Below are positions 34,853 through 43,418 of a stretch of DNA of 54,904 bases, piece after piece. The translations under genes and the position numbers were made by a program. Numbering within the stretch: position 1 is the first letter of the stretch; each line of letters starts with the position of its first letter. The DNA comes from Propionivibrio sp. Its GTDB lineage: Bacteria; Pseudomonadota; Gammaproteobacteria; Burkholderiales; Rhodocyclaceae. Where the stretch lies: the NCBI RefSeq assembly GCF_029255185.1, contig NZ_JAPUVO010000095.1, positions 1 through 54,904 of the forward strand, in the 5' to 3' direction. The notes below the pieces were generated by a model, which was given only the letters and a program-made list of their open reading frames with translations, was not told the origin of the DNA and did not search any database.

Positions 34853-35044
34853 CGTTCGCGTTTAACTGTTTGTGCATGCAGCGATTTTTGCAGGCTCTGC
34901 GCGAACTTTGTCGCGAACGGGGTGCTACAGGTGATGCGAAAATAACACGACGCTGATTTTCTGCGTAGGAACAAGCGCATACAAGCAGCGCGAACCCCAC
35001 GCCAATTCTTGAAAGCTTGGGGTTCGCGCATCGCCATGTCCTGA
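34853..35044 (-). promoter_or_regulatory. CRISPR leader
   Basis: This 192-bp non-coding stretch between cas2 and the newest repeat contains A/T-rich segments and five copies of the word CGCGAAC or its complement (34853, 34899, 34912, 34989 and 35023 regions). A perfect 12-bp inverted repeat GCGCGAACCCCA / TGGGGTTCGCGC (34989-35030) sits just past the cas2 stop. It should hold the array promoter and the Cas1-Cas2 integration anchor. Confidence 0.75.
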
Positions 35045-35335
35045 CTACGCAACAAGTGGCGCATCGAAGTCTAACGCACGAAAACGACCGTATTCACGGA
35101 CTTCACAACCGCGTGATTCGGCAAGGCGGTAAAGACGCAGGCAGTCATGTTCGGTGTTTATTTCTGCCAGCAAACGGCGCTCCAGTTCTTCAAGCTGCAT
35201 GAGGTCGACCTTGCATTCGAATACCGATTTTTGCACGCGCTGGCCGCTGCCTTCACAGACCTTGGCCACACGTCGCAGCCGGCGCCTGCCCTCGCGGGTT
35301 TCGGTATTTACGTCGTAGCACACGATGATCAGCAT
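35045..35335 (-). CDS. cas2: CRISPR-associated endonuclease Cas2
   Basis: Adaptation protein of 96 residues with ferredoxin-like fold, forming the Cas1-Cas2 spacer integrase. It starts [20 protein letters not shown] with the conserved Asp, and continues [12 protein letters not shown], typical of type I-C Cas2. It lies 5 bp downstream of cas1 and is the last gene of the operon before the leader. Confidence 0.96.
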   Translation of the reverse strand: MLIIVCYDVNTETREGRRRLRRVAKVCEGSGQRVQKSVFECKVDLMQLEELERRLLAEINTEHDCLRLYRLAESRGCEVREYGRFRALDFDAPLVA

Positions 35336-35340
35336 AGCGT

Positions 35341-36378
35341 TCAGCGCCCAATGAAAGGAAGGTAGTTCTCCATCTCGCCACGCAGGGTGCGTGCCAGAAA
35401 GCGCGCTTGCAGCAACGGCAAGAGGCCAATGGCGACCGGTTGTTCGAGCAGTGGATGCACCAATTCCTCGTGCTTCTTTTCCTGCCAGGCGACGACAACC
35501 GTTTTGCGGCCGTTGTCGGCGAGCGTGACGGCACCGCCTTCGTGCTCGGTGAAGTCATCGCGATTCAGTTGCCCACGGTTCACCAGTGTCAGCGCCAGAC
35601 GATCGGCTACCGGCCGAAATTCTTCCATCAGATCAAGCGCCAGGGCAGCGCGACCCGGGCGCACGGCATGCAGAAATCCGAGTTGTGGATCAAGCCCCAC
35701 GGACTCCACCGCCGAGCGGCAATCGTTCATGAGCATGGCGTAGAGGAAGGAAAGCAGGGCGTTCATGCGGTCACGCGGCGGTCGGCGGCTGCGACCATCC
35801 ATGGCGAACACGGCGCGGGCGTCGGCGCGCAGCACAAGATTGAGTCCGGCGAAATACTGGCGAGCGGCTTCGCCCTCAATGCCACGTAGGGTGTCAAGAT
35901 CAGCTGCTCCTGGCAAAGCACGCAAGGCGGCAGCAAGATCGTCGGCACGTCGCGTCAGGCGATCGCTTTCTTCGCCATCCTTGGTTTCGCGTGCGCCGCG
36001 CACGAGTACCTGGCGGGTGTTCTTGATCTTGCCGGCGACAAAGGCACGCGCTATCGCTAGGGTAAAAGCAGGATCACCGGCGTAGGCATGCTGTGCCTGA
36101 CGCAGCAGGATGTTGCCGGAAACCGGCCCTTCCAGCCGCGCCTTGAAACGACCGTGTTCGCTGAGTAGAACGAGGCTTTTCCCATCGTCCGCCAGTCGGT
36201 GCATCAGCGCGGGGGAAACGAGAACATTGCCGAAGACCACCACGCTGCCAAGATGATGCAGCGGTACGCGCAGCCTCGTTTCACGCTCGACTTCGACGCG
36301 TACGGTATCGTTGTCCAGGTGGAGATAGGACAGCGGCGTGGTGACGTAGAGCGTGTTGAGCAGGGTTTGCATGCTCAC
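35341..36378 (-). CDS. cas1: CRISPR-associated endonuclease Cas1 (type I-C)
   Basis: Metal-dependent integrase of spacer acquisition, 345 residues. It starts [21 protein letters not shown]. The catalytic helical domain contains [26 protein letters not shown] with the Glu, [10 protein letters not shown] with the His, and [10 protein letters not shown] with the Asp/Glu metal ligands. The length is normal and all residues are present. It overlaps cas4 by 4 bp. Confidence 0.97.
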   Translation of the reverse strand: MSMQTLLNTLYVTTPLSYLHLDNDTVRVEVERETRLRVPLHHLGSVVVFGNVLVSPALMHRLADDGKSLVLLSEHGRFKARLEGPVSGNILLRQAQHAYAGDPAFTLAIARAFVAGKIKNTRQVLVRGARETKDGEESDRLTRRADDLAAALRALPGAADLDTLRGIEGEAARQYFAGLNLVLRADARAVFAMDGRSRRPPRDRMNALLSFLYAMLMNDCRSAVESVGLDPQLGFLHAVRPGRAALALDLMEEFRPVADRLALTLVNRGQLNRDDFTEHEGGAVTLADNGRKTVVVAWQEKKHEELVHPLLEQPVAIGLLPLLQARFLARTLRGEMENYLPFIGR

Positions 36379-37013
36379 CCTTCTGGGTTGAAAAGTAGGG
36401 AGGCGAGGGTTTGTTGGCGCTCATGAGCGGCCAGTGGGGCGGGTTGGCACAGATCGATGAGAGAACATTCGCGGCAGCGTTCGTCGTTGACCGGCGCCGG
36501 CAATTTTCCTGCGGCCAGTGCCAGACGGATTGCGCCAACGGTTTCTTCAACCTGCTGTCGCAACGCTATGCTGATCGCCACCTCACGACGACGGTGTGAC
36601 GTAGCGTGATAGATGGCGCCGACGCTAATCGCCTTACCCGTCATCTCCTCCAGGCACAGCGCCTGCGCCGCCAATTGCAGATCGTCGTGAACGGCCTTCG
36701 CGGCCTTGCCTGCCTTTCCTTTGCGGCCGTGCTTGTATTCCACCGGATAAGGCGTGCCATCGGGGAGAAATTCGATGACATCGGCTTTGCCGATCAGACC
36801 AAGCCGGTCGCACCACAAGGGCACTGCGCGGGCGGAACGAATACCGGCTCGAGTTTCCACGCCCGGCTCATCAACGCGGGCATGTATCGCCTGCCCGCGC
36901 AGGGTGTGCACGTTCTCGGCGAAGGCTTGCTCGGTATGAATCAACATGCACTGGCGAGGGCAATAGCACCAGTGCTGGAGTGCCGAAAGGGGGATGTTGT
37001 CGACGTCAGGCAT
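36375..37013 (-). CDS. cas4: CRISPR-associated exonuclease Cas4 (type I-C)
   Basis: RecB-like nuclease with a 4Fe-4S cluster that trims prespacers and helps select PAM and orientation. The 212-residue protein has the first cluster cysteine in LQHWCYCPRQCMLIHTEQ, the remaining ones in RCRECSLIDLCQP, and the nuclease motif PVEYKHGRKGKAGK. It starts 6 bp after the DUF5615 gene stop and overlaps cas1. Confidence 0.95.
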   Translation of the reverse strand: MPDVDNIPLSALQHWCYCPRQCMLIHTEQAFAENVHTLRGQAIHARVDEPGVETRAGIRSARAVPLWCDRLGLIGKADVIEFLPDGTPYPVEYKHGRKGKAGKAAKAVHDDLQLAAQALCLEEMTGKAISVGAIYHATSHRRREVAISIALRQQVEETVGAIRLALAAGKLPAPVNDERCRECSLIDLCQPAPLAAHERQQTLASLLFNPEG

Positions 37014-37019
37014 GAGCAG

Positions 37020-37385
37020 CTACAGGGCCTTCAGCATTGCCCTCACTCGCACTTTGTCGCGAGTAAAAACAACAAATCGGCCAAGGTGGATTTCTGGCTG
37101 AGCGAGGAGCGACAGAACCCAATCCGCCGGCTCGGCCGGTTGATAGTGTGGCTCACGCAGCAACACTATCGCTGGCGGCGGCGGTAGATTTAGCTTGAAA
37201 ACAAGATCGCCGTAGTCACGATCGAAGGTGATGATCCAGCGCTGCTCAGCCACCGCAAGCGCCAGCACGTCGTTGTCCAGCCAGCCAGGACAGGCATCGC
37301 GAATCGCCAGCATGTCCAGCCCGGACGCACCTAAAAGACGCGCGGCTGGCGCTGGAAAATTCTCATCAAGCAGCAGTTTTGTCAT
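37020..37385 (-). CDS. DUF5615 PIN-like protein (putative toxin) inside the cas operon
   Basis: Predicted PIN-fold nuclease of 121 residues (COG4634/DUF5615). It begins MTKLLLDENFPAPAARLL with the family Asp/Glu, has DNDVLALAVAEQRWIITFDRDYGDL with the second acidic cluster, and RFVVFTRDKVRVR at the end. ATG 37385 is used; an in-frame extension to 37514 overlaps the partner gene. It overlaps the DUF433 gene by 20 bp, the usual toxin-antitoxin arrangement with the antitoxin first. This pair is not a normal component of type I-C operons. Toxicity is predicted from the family, not shown. Confidence 0.8.
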   Translation of the reverse strand: MTKLLLDENFPAPAARLLGASGLDMLAIRDACPGWLDNDVLALAVAEQRWIITFDRDYGDLVFKLNLPPPPAIVLLREPHYQPAEPADWVLSLLAQPEIHLGRFVVFTRDKVRVRAMLKAL

Positions 37386-37620
37386 GCCCCGCCTTGCCGA
37401 CTGCGACGAAACTCTCCTCCCGGTAAATCTCGGCGACAAAAGATAGCGCCGCCTGTATGTCATCGCGAGTAATGTGCGGATAGGCTGCAACAATATCGTC
37501 CATTGACCATCCATCCGCGAGACGATCGATCAACAACTCGACCGAAATTCGCGTGTCCTTGATGCGCGGCTTGCCGAACAGCGTGTCTGGCGTGGCCACA
37601 ATGCGATCTTTCCATTCCAT
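37366..37620 (-). CDS. DUF433 protein (putative antitoxin) inside the cas operon
   Basis: Protein of 84 residues of the COG2442/DUF433 helix-turn-helix-like family. It has IVATPDTLFGKPRIKDTRISVELLIDRLADGWSMDDIVAAYP and ITRDDIQAALSFVAEIYRE, both diagnostic. It starts 42 bp after the cas7 stop and overlaps the DUF5615 gene. DUF433-DUF5615 pairs are predicted type II toxin-antitoxin modules; here the pair sits between effector genes (cas7) and adaptation genes (cas4) of the same transcript. Confidence 0.85.
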   Translation of the reverse strand: MEWKDRIVATPDTLFGKPRIKDTRISVELLIDRLADGWSMDDIVAAYPHITRDDIQAALSFVAEIYREESFVAVGKAGHDKTAA

Positions 37621-37662
37621 TTCAAAAACTCCTGATAAGCACCGCTCTCGTCTCTCGTTCGG

Positions 37663-38562
37663 CTAGCCAACAATACGCACAAGCGCCACGCGGGGAAAGC
37701 CGGCCAGCGGCCCCGCTGCCGGTGCGCTGACGGTGAAGTCGGAAAAAGCTCGGGCTGCTATGCTAGGGTCATTCTGCTTCACTTCGATCAGGTCAAAAAG
37801 GCTGTGCGCTGGAGCGTCGCCCAGTGCGCCTTCGTGCTTGAAGACGTACAGGCCGCGCGTCGACATTTCTCCCCGCGCCGCCGAGCGATCATGGTCGAAC
37901 ATATCGGTGAGGGAATTCCAAAGGAGTGCAAGGTCTTCTTCGGAGAAGCCAGTCTGATTGGCCAGGTGCGCGGAGACAAAACCGTGGGCGCGATAGAGGC
38001 CGTAAGGTACGGTGAATTTGCGTCCCATGGTGCGGTTGTCGCCGCTCTGCTTTTCCGCCTCGGCTTCTGTCGCTACGGCCATGCGGGTGATGGAGTGTTC
38101 CATGGCGACAACGGGCGAAATCGAGCGGGCAAAAGTGAGTTGTACCGGACCGCGCACCTGGCCGCAGTTGACACCGAGAGACATGACGGCGCCGAAGGTA
38201 CGTACGTCGTAGAAATTCTTGCACATCCATTGACGTGCCTCGTCAACCGCGTTGCCGCCTTTGCGCTTTTTGTCGTCGCCCTTCAGCAGATCGGCCTTGC
38301 CGATCGCCACGTAAGCTCGCTCGTGCTGCGTGTTGAGTACGGCCTTTTCCTTGACGTAAATCTCGTATGACGGTTGTGCTGCGCGGGTCAGACCAACGAA
38401 GTTGCGCACCTTGCGCTTCAGGCACACATCGGTAACCAGCCCGTGCCCGGTTTCAGCATCAAGGCGGGGCAGGTTGCCGGCATCGGGGTCGCCGTTGGGA
38501 TTGCCGTCTTTTACGTCGAATAGCAGCACGAAGTCGTAACGGTGGTTAAGGCTCATGGTCAT
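37663..38562 (-). CDS. cas7: Type I-C Cascade backbone protein Cas7 (Csd2)
   Basis: Forms the helical filament that coats crRNA in the Cascade complex. The 299-residue protein begins [25 protein letters not shown], the Csd2/Cas7c signature, with [14 protein letters not shown] next, a Gly-rich [16 protein letters not shown] segment and a C-terminal LVRIVG. It starts 3 bp after cas8c. Length and motifs are complete. Confidence 0.96.
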   Translation of the reverse strand: MTMSLNHRYDFVLLFDVKDGNPNGDPDAGNLPRLDAETGHGLVTDVCLKRKVRNFVGLTRAAQPSYEIYVKEKAVLNTQHERAYVAIGKADLLKGDDKKRKGGNAVDEARQWMCKNFYDVRTFGAVMSLGVNCGQVRGPVQLTFARSISPVVAMEHSITRMAVATEAEAEKQSGDNRTMGRKFTVPYGLYRAHGFVSAHLANQTGFSEEDLALLWNSLTDMFDHDRSAARGEMSTRGLYVFKHEGALGDAPAHSLFDLIEVKQNDPSIAARAFSDFTVSAPAAGPLAGFPRVALVRIVG

Positions 38563-38565
38563 TCC

Positions 38566-40314
38566 TTATTCAGCGGATTGAGTGGCAGATTGATCGGATT
38601 TGTCAGCATCGCTCTTGTTGAAGAATGACTGACGCTGGTGGTAATAACCCACGGCGAAACGTGCTTGTTCGGTCAGGCTTAAACGGGAAGGCACATCGGC
38701 CAGGCCATCGATTATTTCGGCAAACAGTTTTTCCAGATTTACCGCTTCGCCCCGGTTGGGAAGCTTTGCCAGATGGTGATTCTTGAGCTTCATCAGGGTC
38801 GGCATTACCGTTACCGGTGTTGAAGAAAACGCGCCGTAATAGCGCTCCCGAATGCTGGCATTGAGGTTGCCCTGGGCACGCTCCTGCGTGCGTTCCAGCG
38901 CTGCGAATAAGCGCCCGAGGCGATAGCCGGGGGAAGCATTCTCCAAATTGAGCGACACTGTGATCTCCTGATCGTTGAGGTTGCGAATGATGTAGGCCTT
39001 GAGCAGGGCGGCGCGGGGAAAAGACACTTCGCGCTCGGCACGAATGCGCCGTAATGCGCTCTGCATTAACGTTTCGGGATAAGGCATGCCATTGAGTATG
39101 GCGCGCATGACATCTCCGCCAAGGTTGGGCGGAATGTTTTCGGCTTTGCCCTGCGCGGCGACGCTGGTTAGCAGGCGGTAAAGCGAAAGCGGCGCGCCTG
39201 TTTCATAGGCGGGCCGGTCAATATTCAGACTTTCGAAGTGCGCAAGGAATGCACTGCCCAATTTGCGGATGCTCGCCACATGCCAGAAACGAATGGCGAT
39301 GCGCGCGGCGTTGGGCGCCAGGCCCAGCACATGAAAGCGCTGCTCGTCGTCTGAGGTGAAAGGCTGGCCAGCCTTGACGCTGGCGTAAAGGCTGGCCACC
39401 GCCTGCGTTCCCCGGTCCGGATCATCGCCGCGCGAGTCGAGAAAATCGAGAAAGACCGATTCGAAGGCCGCCCCACTGCTTTTTTCGGCCCAGAACACGG
39501 TAGACGCATCGCCGACCTGAATCCGCTGGCGCGAGCCCTTGGCCAGCAGATGGTTCAGCGCCGTGGTGTAGGTGAAGACAGGGCGCTTGCCGATTGGTGC
39601 ATTGAAACTTTGCGCCTTGCCATAGGAATTAAAAGCATCAAGATTGAACGAAACGATATTGGCGCCGGCGGCCTGCGCGCCCCACACACCCTTAATTGAC
39701 GGATGCAGCCGCTCAATGACATCGGGCTCGCCGGTAATCAGGCAGATGCCATCCGCCGCCATGGCAACGTTATTCCTCGCTCGCAGACTGGCGACGACGG
39801 CAGGCCGCTGACAGACCAGCGCCGTATCGCTGCTCAATTGAAAGCTGAGTAGCGGGTTCGTTTCGAGAATTTCCGGCCAGACCGGATGGGCTTCGAGCTT
39901 TTTCAGCGCTGCGGCCCGCTGCGTTTTCAGGAAGCTCTGCACCGCGCGCAAGCCGGTGTCCTCGGGGGCATCGCCAAAAGCCTCAGTGAGCCGCTTGACG
40001 AAGGCCGCTTGCTGCTCGGCAATGCGCTTGGGTTTGCTACGCGTCGCAATGCCGAGGACGTACTCGGCGTTATCCCACAGCAGGTTCGCGGCGACACCTG
40101 AGGCTTTCTTGACGCCCTGGGGAACGAGCTGCGCCCTGGCTTCCCGCCTTTTTCCTTCACCCTCTCGCCGGTCAGTGAGCTGCACCAGTTGCCCGGCTTG
40201 ATCAAGCACCAGCACGAAAGGGATCGCCTTGAGTTCAAAACCTTCGGGCGGCAGACTGGTTTGCGGATCGACCGTCTTGCGGGCATAGTAATCGCTGAGC
40301 GCCTGAAGAATCAT
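38566..40314 (-). CDS. cas8c: Type I-C Cascade large subunit Cas8c (Csd1)
   Basis: Large subunit that recognises the PAM and, through an internal translation start, often also supplies the small subunit Cas11c in I-C systems. The 582-residue product begins MILQALSDYYARKT and shows family segments FVLVLDQAGQLVQL, LLWDNAEYVLGIA and YRLGRLFAALERTQE near the C-terminus. It overlaps cas5 by 4 bp. An internal start for Cas11c would lie in the last third; I cannot single one out safely. Confidence 0.94.
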   Translation of the reverse strand: MILQALSDYYARKTVDPQTSLPPEGFELKAIPFVLVLDQAGQLVQLTDRREGEGKRREARAQLVPQGVKKASGVAANLLWDNAEYVLGIATRSKPKRIAEQQAAFVKRLTEAFGDAPEDTGLRAVQSFLKTQRAAALKKLEAHPVWPEILETNPLLSFQLSSDTALVCQRPAVVASLRARNNVAMAADGICLITGEPDVIERLHPSIKGVWGAQAAGANIVSFNLDAFNSYGKAQSFNAPIGKRPVFTYTTALNHLLAKGSRQRIQVGDASTVFWAEKSSGAAFESVFLDFLDSRGDDPDRGTQAVASLYASVKAGQPFTSDDEQRFHVLGLAPNAARIAIRFWHVASIRKLGSAFLAHFESLNIDRPAYETGAPLSLYRLLTSVAAQGKAENIPPNLGGDVMRAILNGMPYPETLMQSALRRIRAEREVSFPRAALLKAYIIRNLNDQEITVSLNLENASPGYRLGRLFAALERTQERAQGNLNASIRERYYGAFSSTPVTVMPTLMKLKNHHLAKLPNRGEAVNLEKLFAEIIDGLADVPSRLSLTEQARFAVGYYHQRQSFFNKSDADKSDQSATQSAE

Positions 40315-41060
40315 GCGCGCACCTCGGGATCATTCCAGTCCGGCACCAGAAGAATCCCACTCTTCAATTCGGCGCGGAAAAAACGGGGTTTGGGGTCAGC
40401 CGGGTTGTCGAAGTTCAGATCGTGCAGCATCCAGCCAAGATCGCGGTTTTCAGCGATGGGCGCTGACTCTTTGCCGATGTCATCGATCAGACGAAAATTG
40501 CAGGCGAACTCACGGCACCCAAGATAGGGCTGATTGACGCATTGGCCCTTGCGCGTGCGGCGCTCGAACATCGACATGAACTTGGGCAAGGTATTGGCTT
40601 CGTTTGCTGCGCGCTGCTCGTCTACGTCGTTGATCGGATGTTTGACCAGATGCGGGAAATTCGGCTTGTGCCCAGATGGGTCGCAGAGCTCGAATCCAGC
40701 GTGGATGCGGTACACCACATCGCGCAGAAACAGTCCAGCACGCTGCTGACGCTCGTCTTCGATATACATGCCCAGATCGCCAGAGCCCTTTCTCATGGCG
40801 CTCTTGACATTGCTCACCGAGACGACTGCGCCGACTTCGTTACGGCGCAGAGAAATCCAGCGGATGGGTTTGAGCACTTCGATCTTCGTCACACGCCAGC
40901 GGATCGCCGGCTTCCACAGGATGGCTTCGAATACGGCGCGGGCGGCGGAAGGCGTAATAACATCGTAGCTCACCCGCTCGACCTTCATTTCCGGTCGGGT
41001 AAAACAGGCGAAGTCGCCGCCCACTTCAAGGCAATAGCTTTTCAACGGAACCCCTTTCAC
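40311..41060 (-). CDS. cas5c: Type I-C Cas5 (Cas5c/Cas5d) pre-crRNA endonuclease
   Basis: In type I-C systems, which lack Cas6, Cas5 cuts pre-crRNA and caps the 5' handle. The 249-residue protein starts MKGVPLKSYCLEVGGDFACFTRPEMKVERVSYDVITPSAARAV, the Cas5d signature, with KPAIRWRVTKIEVL and a C-terminal LGWMLHDLNF. No cas6 is present in the window, consistent with this role. It overlaps cas3 and cas8c by 4 bp each. Confidence 0.95.
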   Translation of the reverse strand: MKGVPLKSYCLEVGGDFACFTRPEMKVERVSYDVITPSAARAVFEAILWKPAIRWRVTKIEVLKPIRWISLRRNEVGAVVSVSNVKSAMRKGSGDLGMYIEDERQQRAGLFLRDVVYRIHAGFELCDPSGHKPNFPHLVKHPINDVDEQRAANEANTLPKFMSMFERRTRKGQCVNQPYLGCREFACNFRLIDDIGKESAPIAENRDLGWMLHDLNFDNPADPKPRFFRAELKSGILLVPDWNDPEVRA

Positions 41061-43300
41061 ACAACCAGGCTTTTCGGTGCGTAGTCGGGCACTTCGGGAA
41101 GAAGTCCGAGTAACGGATGGTAAAGCGCTTCACTTTCCTGAATGATAAAGTCATTGTGCATTTTCAGATTGCCGCTGCCCAGCAGTTTTTTCCACTGGTA
41201 TTCGTAGAGCGTAACGCTGTGGCGTTGCAGCTTGCGCATCAAGTCGCGGTTCGGCCCAATCTGCTTTAGCAGTTCAATTAACTCGGCACCTTGCTCCCAG
41301 CCAACGAGGATCTGGCGTTGCCCTTCGTCCGGGATCAGTTGGAAGCGCTGCGCCGCCGTGCGGAACTGGATCTCGCCGCGTGCTGCATCCCGGTTCAGCA
41401 AGCCCATTACTCCTTGCTGATCGTGGCTATTAACTCCTCCATAGAAATGATCGAAGTAACTGGCATAGTTTACGGGCGTCAGTGGCTCACCAGATGAGCC
41501 TGCCAGAACATTTATCGCAGCTTGTTCGGCCTTAAGCAACAGGCCGCTGGGCGATGGTTTCGGTGGATTGAACACGACTACCCGTCCCTTGCCGGGAAGT
41601 TTGCCTTCCCGGTTGCAGCGCCCGGCCGCCTGGGCGATGGAGTCCAGCCCGGCCATGGCGCGATAGACGACCGGAAAATCGAGATCGATGCCGGCTTCGA
41701 CCAGTTGCGTGCTGACCACGCGCACCGACTCACCGGCCGTCAGTCGACGGCGAATTTCGGCAATGACCATGGCGCGGTGCGCACCGCACATGCGCGCCGA
41801 GAGGTGCAAGGTGCCTTCGGGCAACAATCGCCAAAGCATCGCCGCATCGTCCCGGCGATTGACGATGCACAGCACACGCTCCAGTTCGGAAAGCTCGCCA
41901 GCGATGTCCTCCCAACTGCGCCGCTGTTCAGGCGAAACGGGCAGGGTCACGCGAACCCGTTGCAGCTCCTTATAGAGCCGTGCCGGGTCGGGCACTAATT
42001 CGCGTGCCTCGCCCAGACCTTGCAAATGAACGCGACCGAAAGCGTCACTGCGTGTCTTGTGCAATTCCGGCTGGGTGGCCGTAGACAGAACGACCGTGAC
42101 GCAATGGTGTTCGATGAGTTGGCGCAGGGCGTCGAGAATGGGTTCCAGATGCTCGGGGGGCAGAAGTTGTGCTTCGTCCAGGATCACCACGCTATTGGCT
42201 ATGTTGTGCGACTTGCGGCAGCGCGATGGTTTGGCGGCGTAAAGGGATTCGAAGAACTGAACATTGGTGGTAACGACGATGGGGGCATCCCAGTTCTCAG
42301 TGGCAATGCGACTCTTGGCAGTTTCGTTTTCCGCTTCGAGATTGCTGTGATGCTCGATGACAGGCGCCGGCAGGATGCCGTCGAACACCTTGCGGAACAC
42401 GTCAGCCGTCTGTTCGATAATGCTGGTGTAGGGGATGACGTAGATGATTCGACGCAGGCCATGTTGTTGCGCATGATGCAGGGCAAAGCCAAGTGAGGCC
42501 AGTGTTTTGCCGCCGCCAGTGGGCACGCTCAAGCTGAAGAGGCCGGGCGTTTCGGCGGCGCGAGCGATGCAGGCGTCGAGAATTTCGCCGCGCAAGCGCT
42601 TTACCGGCGTGTTAGCGTTGGTGAAGCTGGCCGCCATGTGGCGCTGATACGCTGCACGCAGGACGGGAATGTCCGCGTAGCCGCCGCGCAGGGTGGTCCG
42701 ACTATCGTCCATGAAGGCTTCGGTGTCGAGAAAATCGGCATCGACCAGGCAGGAAAACAGCATGCGTAACCAGAAATGGACTTCCCCCGTTTTGCGGATT
42801 TGCGGCTTGGGCAGAACGATGTCAGGCGAGATTATTTCCCTCGGAATGCCGCCTGCCAGCGCTTGCAATAGCGTCTCGCGCTCATTCTGCAACTCTTGTG
42901 AAAGCGCTGCTCCGCTTGCTTCGTCAGGATGCCAGTCGGGCAGCCCGGCGTGGTGGCCAGCGATCAGGTAAGCCAGCAGGCGGCCGTAAGGGCCGCCTGC
43001 TTCGGCAGTGTGAATTGCTCCCGCTATCGCGTGCTTGACCCGGCCCGGCGCTTCGATATGCCTCTCCAGGCCGCTGGTTGAAGCGATGTATTGCTGGAAT
43101 GCTGGCTGATATTTGCCCAGATCATGCCAGAGGCCGGCCAGTTCGGCCCATTTACTGGAGTCTGGAGGTCGCGTTTTACACCCATGCATTTGTGCTGCAA
43201 AGAGGCCGGCAAGCTTTGCCACCGAGAACAGATGGTCCCCAAGCGGGTGTATTTCAAACCGGCCCGATGCAATCTGACGCACATGAGCCGCTATGCTCAT
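41057..43300 (-). CDS. cas3: CRISPR-associated helicase/nuclease Cas3
   Basis: Effector that unwinds and degrades target DNA after Cascade binding, 747 residues. The N-terminal HD nuclease domain (about 1-200) has GDHLFSVAKL, LWHDLGKYQPAF and GHHAG. The helicase domain (about 240-600) has Walker A SVPTGGGKTLASLG, DEAQ-box VVILDEAQLLPPEH, SAT-like VVLSTATQPE and motif VI QAAGRCNREG. First gene of the cas operon. It begins only 49 bp after the ubiA stop on the same strand, and I see no convincing promoter in that gap, so transcription may continue from ubiA. Confidence 0.96.
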   Translation of the reverse strand: MSIAAHVRQIASGRFEIHPLGDHLFSVAKLAGLFAAQMHGCKTRPPDSSKWAELAGLWHDLGKYQPAFQQYIASTSGLERHIEAPGRVKHAIAGAIHTAEAGGPYGRLLAYLIAGHHAGLPDWHPDEASGAALSQELQNERETLLQALAGGIPREIISPDIVLPKPQIRKTGEVHFWLRMLFSCLVDADFLDTEAFMDDSRTTLRGGYADIPVLRAAYQRHMAASFTNANTPVKRLRGEILDACIARAAETPGLFSLSVPTGGGKTLASLGFALHHAQQHGLRRIIYVIPYTSIIEQTADVFRKVFDGILPAPVIEHHSNLEAENETAKSRIATENWDAPIVVTTNVQFFESLYAAKPSRCRKSHNIANSVVILDEAQLLPPEHLEPILDALRQLIEHHCVTVVLSTATQPELHKTRSDAFGRVHLQGLGEARELVPDPARLYKELQRVRVTLPVSPEQRRSWEDIAGELSELERVLCIVNRRDDAAMLWRLLPEGTLHLSARMCGAHRAMVIAEIRRRLTAGESVRVVSTQLVEAGIDLDFPVVYRAMAGLDSIAQAAGRCNREGKLPGKGRVVVFNPPKPSPSGLLLKAEQAAINVLAGSSGEPLTPVNYASYFDHFYGGVNSHDQQGVMGLLNRDAARGEIQFRTAAQRFQLIPDEGQRQILVGWEQGAELIELLKQIGPNRDLMRKLQRHSVTLYEYQWKKLLGSGNLKMHNDFIIQESEALYHPLLGLLPEVPDYAPKSLVV

Positions 43301-43349
43301 ATAAATGACATCGTTATGCCAGCTAAGGCGTCAGAAGGCATTTCTCTGT

Positions 43350-43418
43350 TCACCGCAAACCAGAGTTTGTGATTAGAAAATCCACAACGATTCCGGCAAA
43401 GATACTGGCGCCGATCCA
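43350..43418 (-). repeat. Right-hand copy of the ubiA 3'-end direct repeat
   Basis: The last 69 bp of intact ubiA are 88 percent identical to the orphan fragment at 33031-33099, same orientation. Together they mark the two ends of the segment carrying CRISPR-Cas. Confidence 0.85.

Noticed and set aside
34989-35030. Rho-independent terminator after cas2
   Set aside because: A perfect 12-bp stem is present, but the loop is 18 nt and no T-tract follows on the minus strand. It is described as part of the leader instead.
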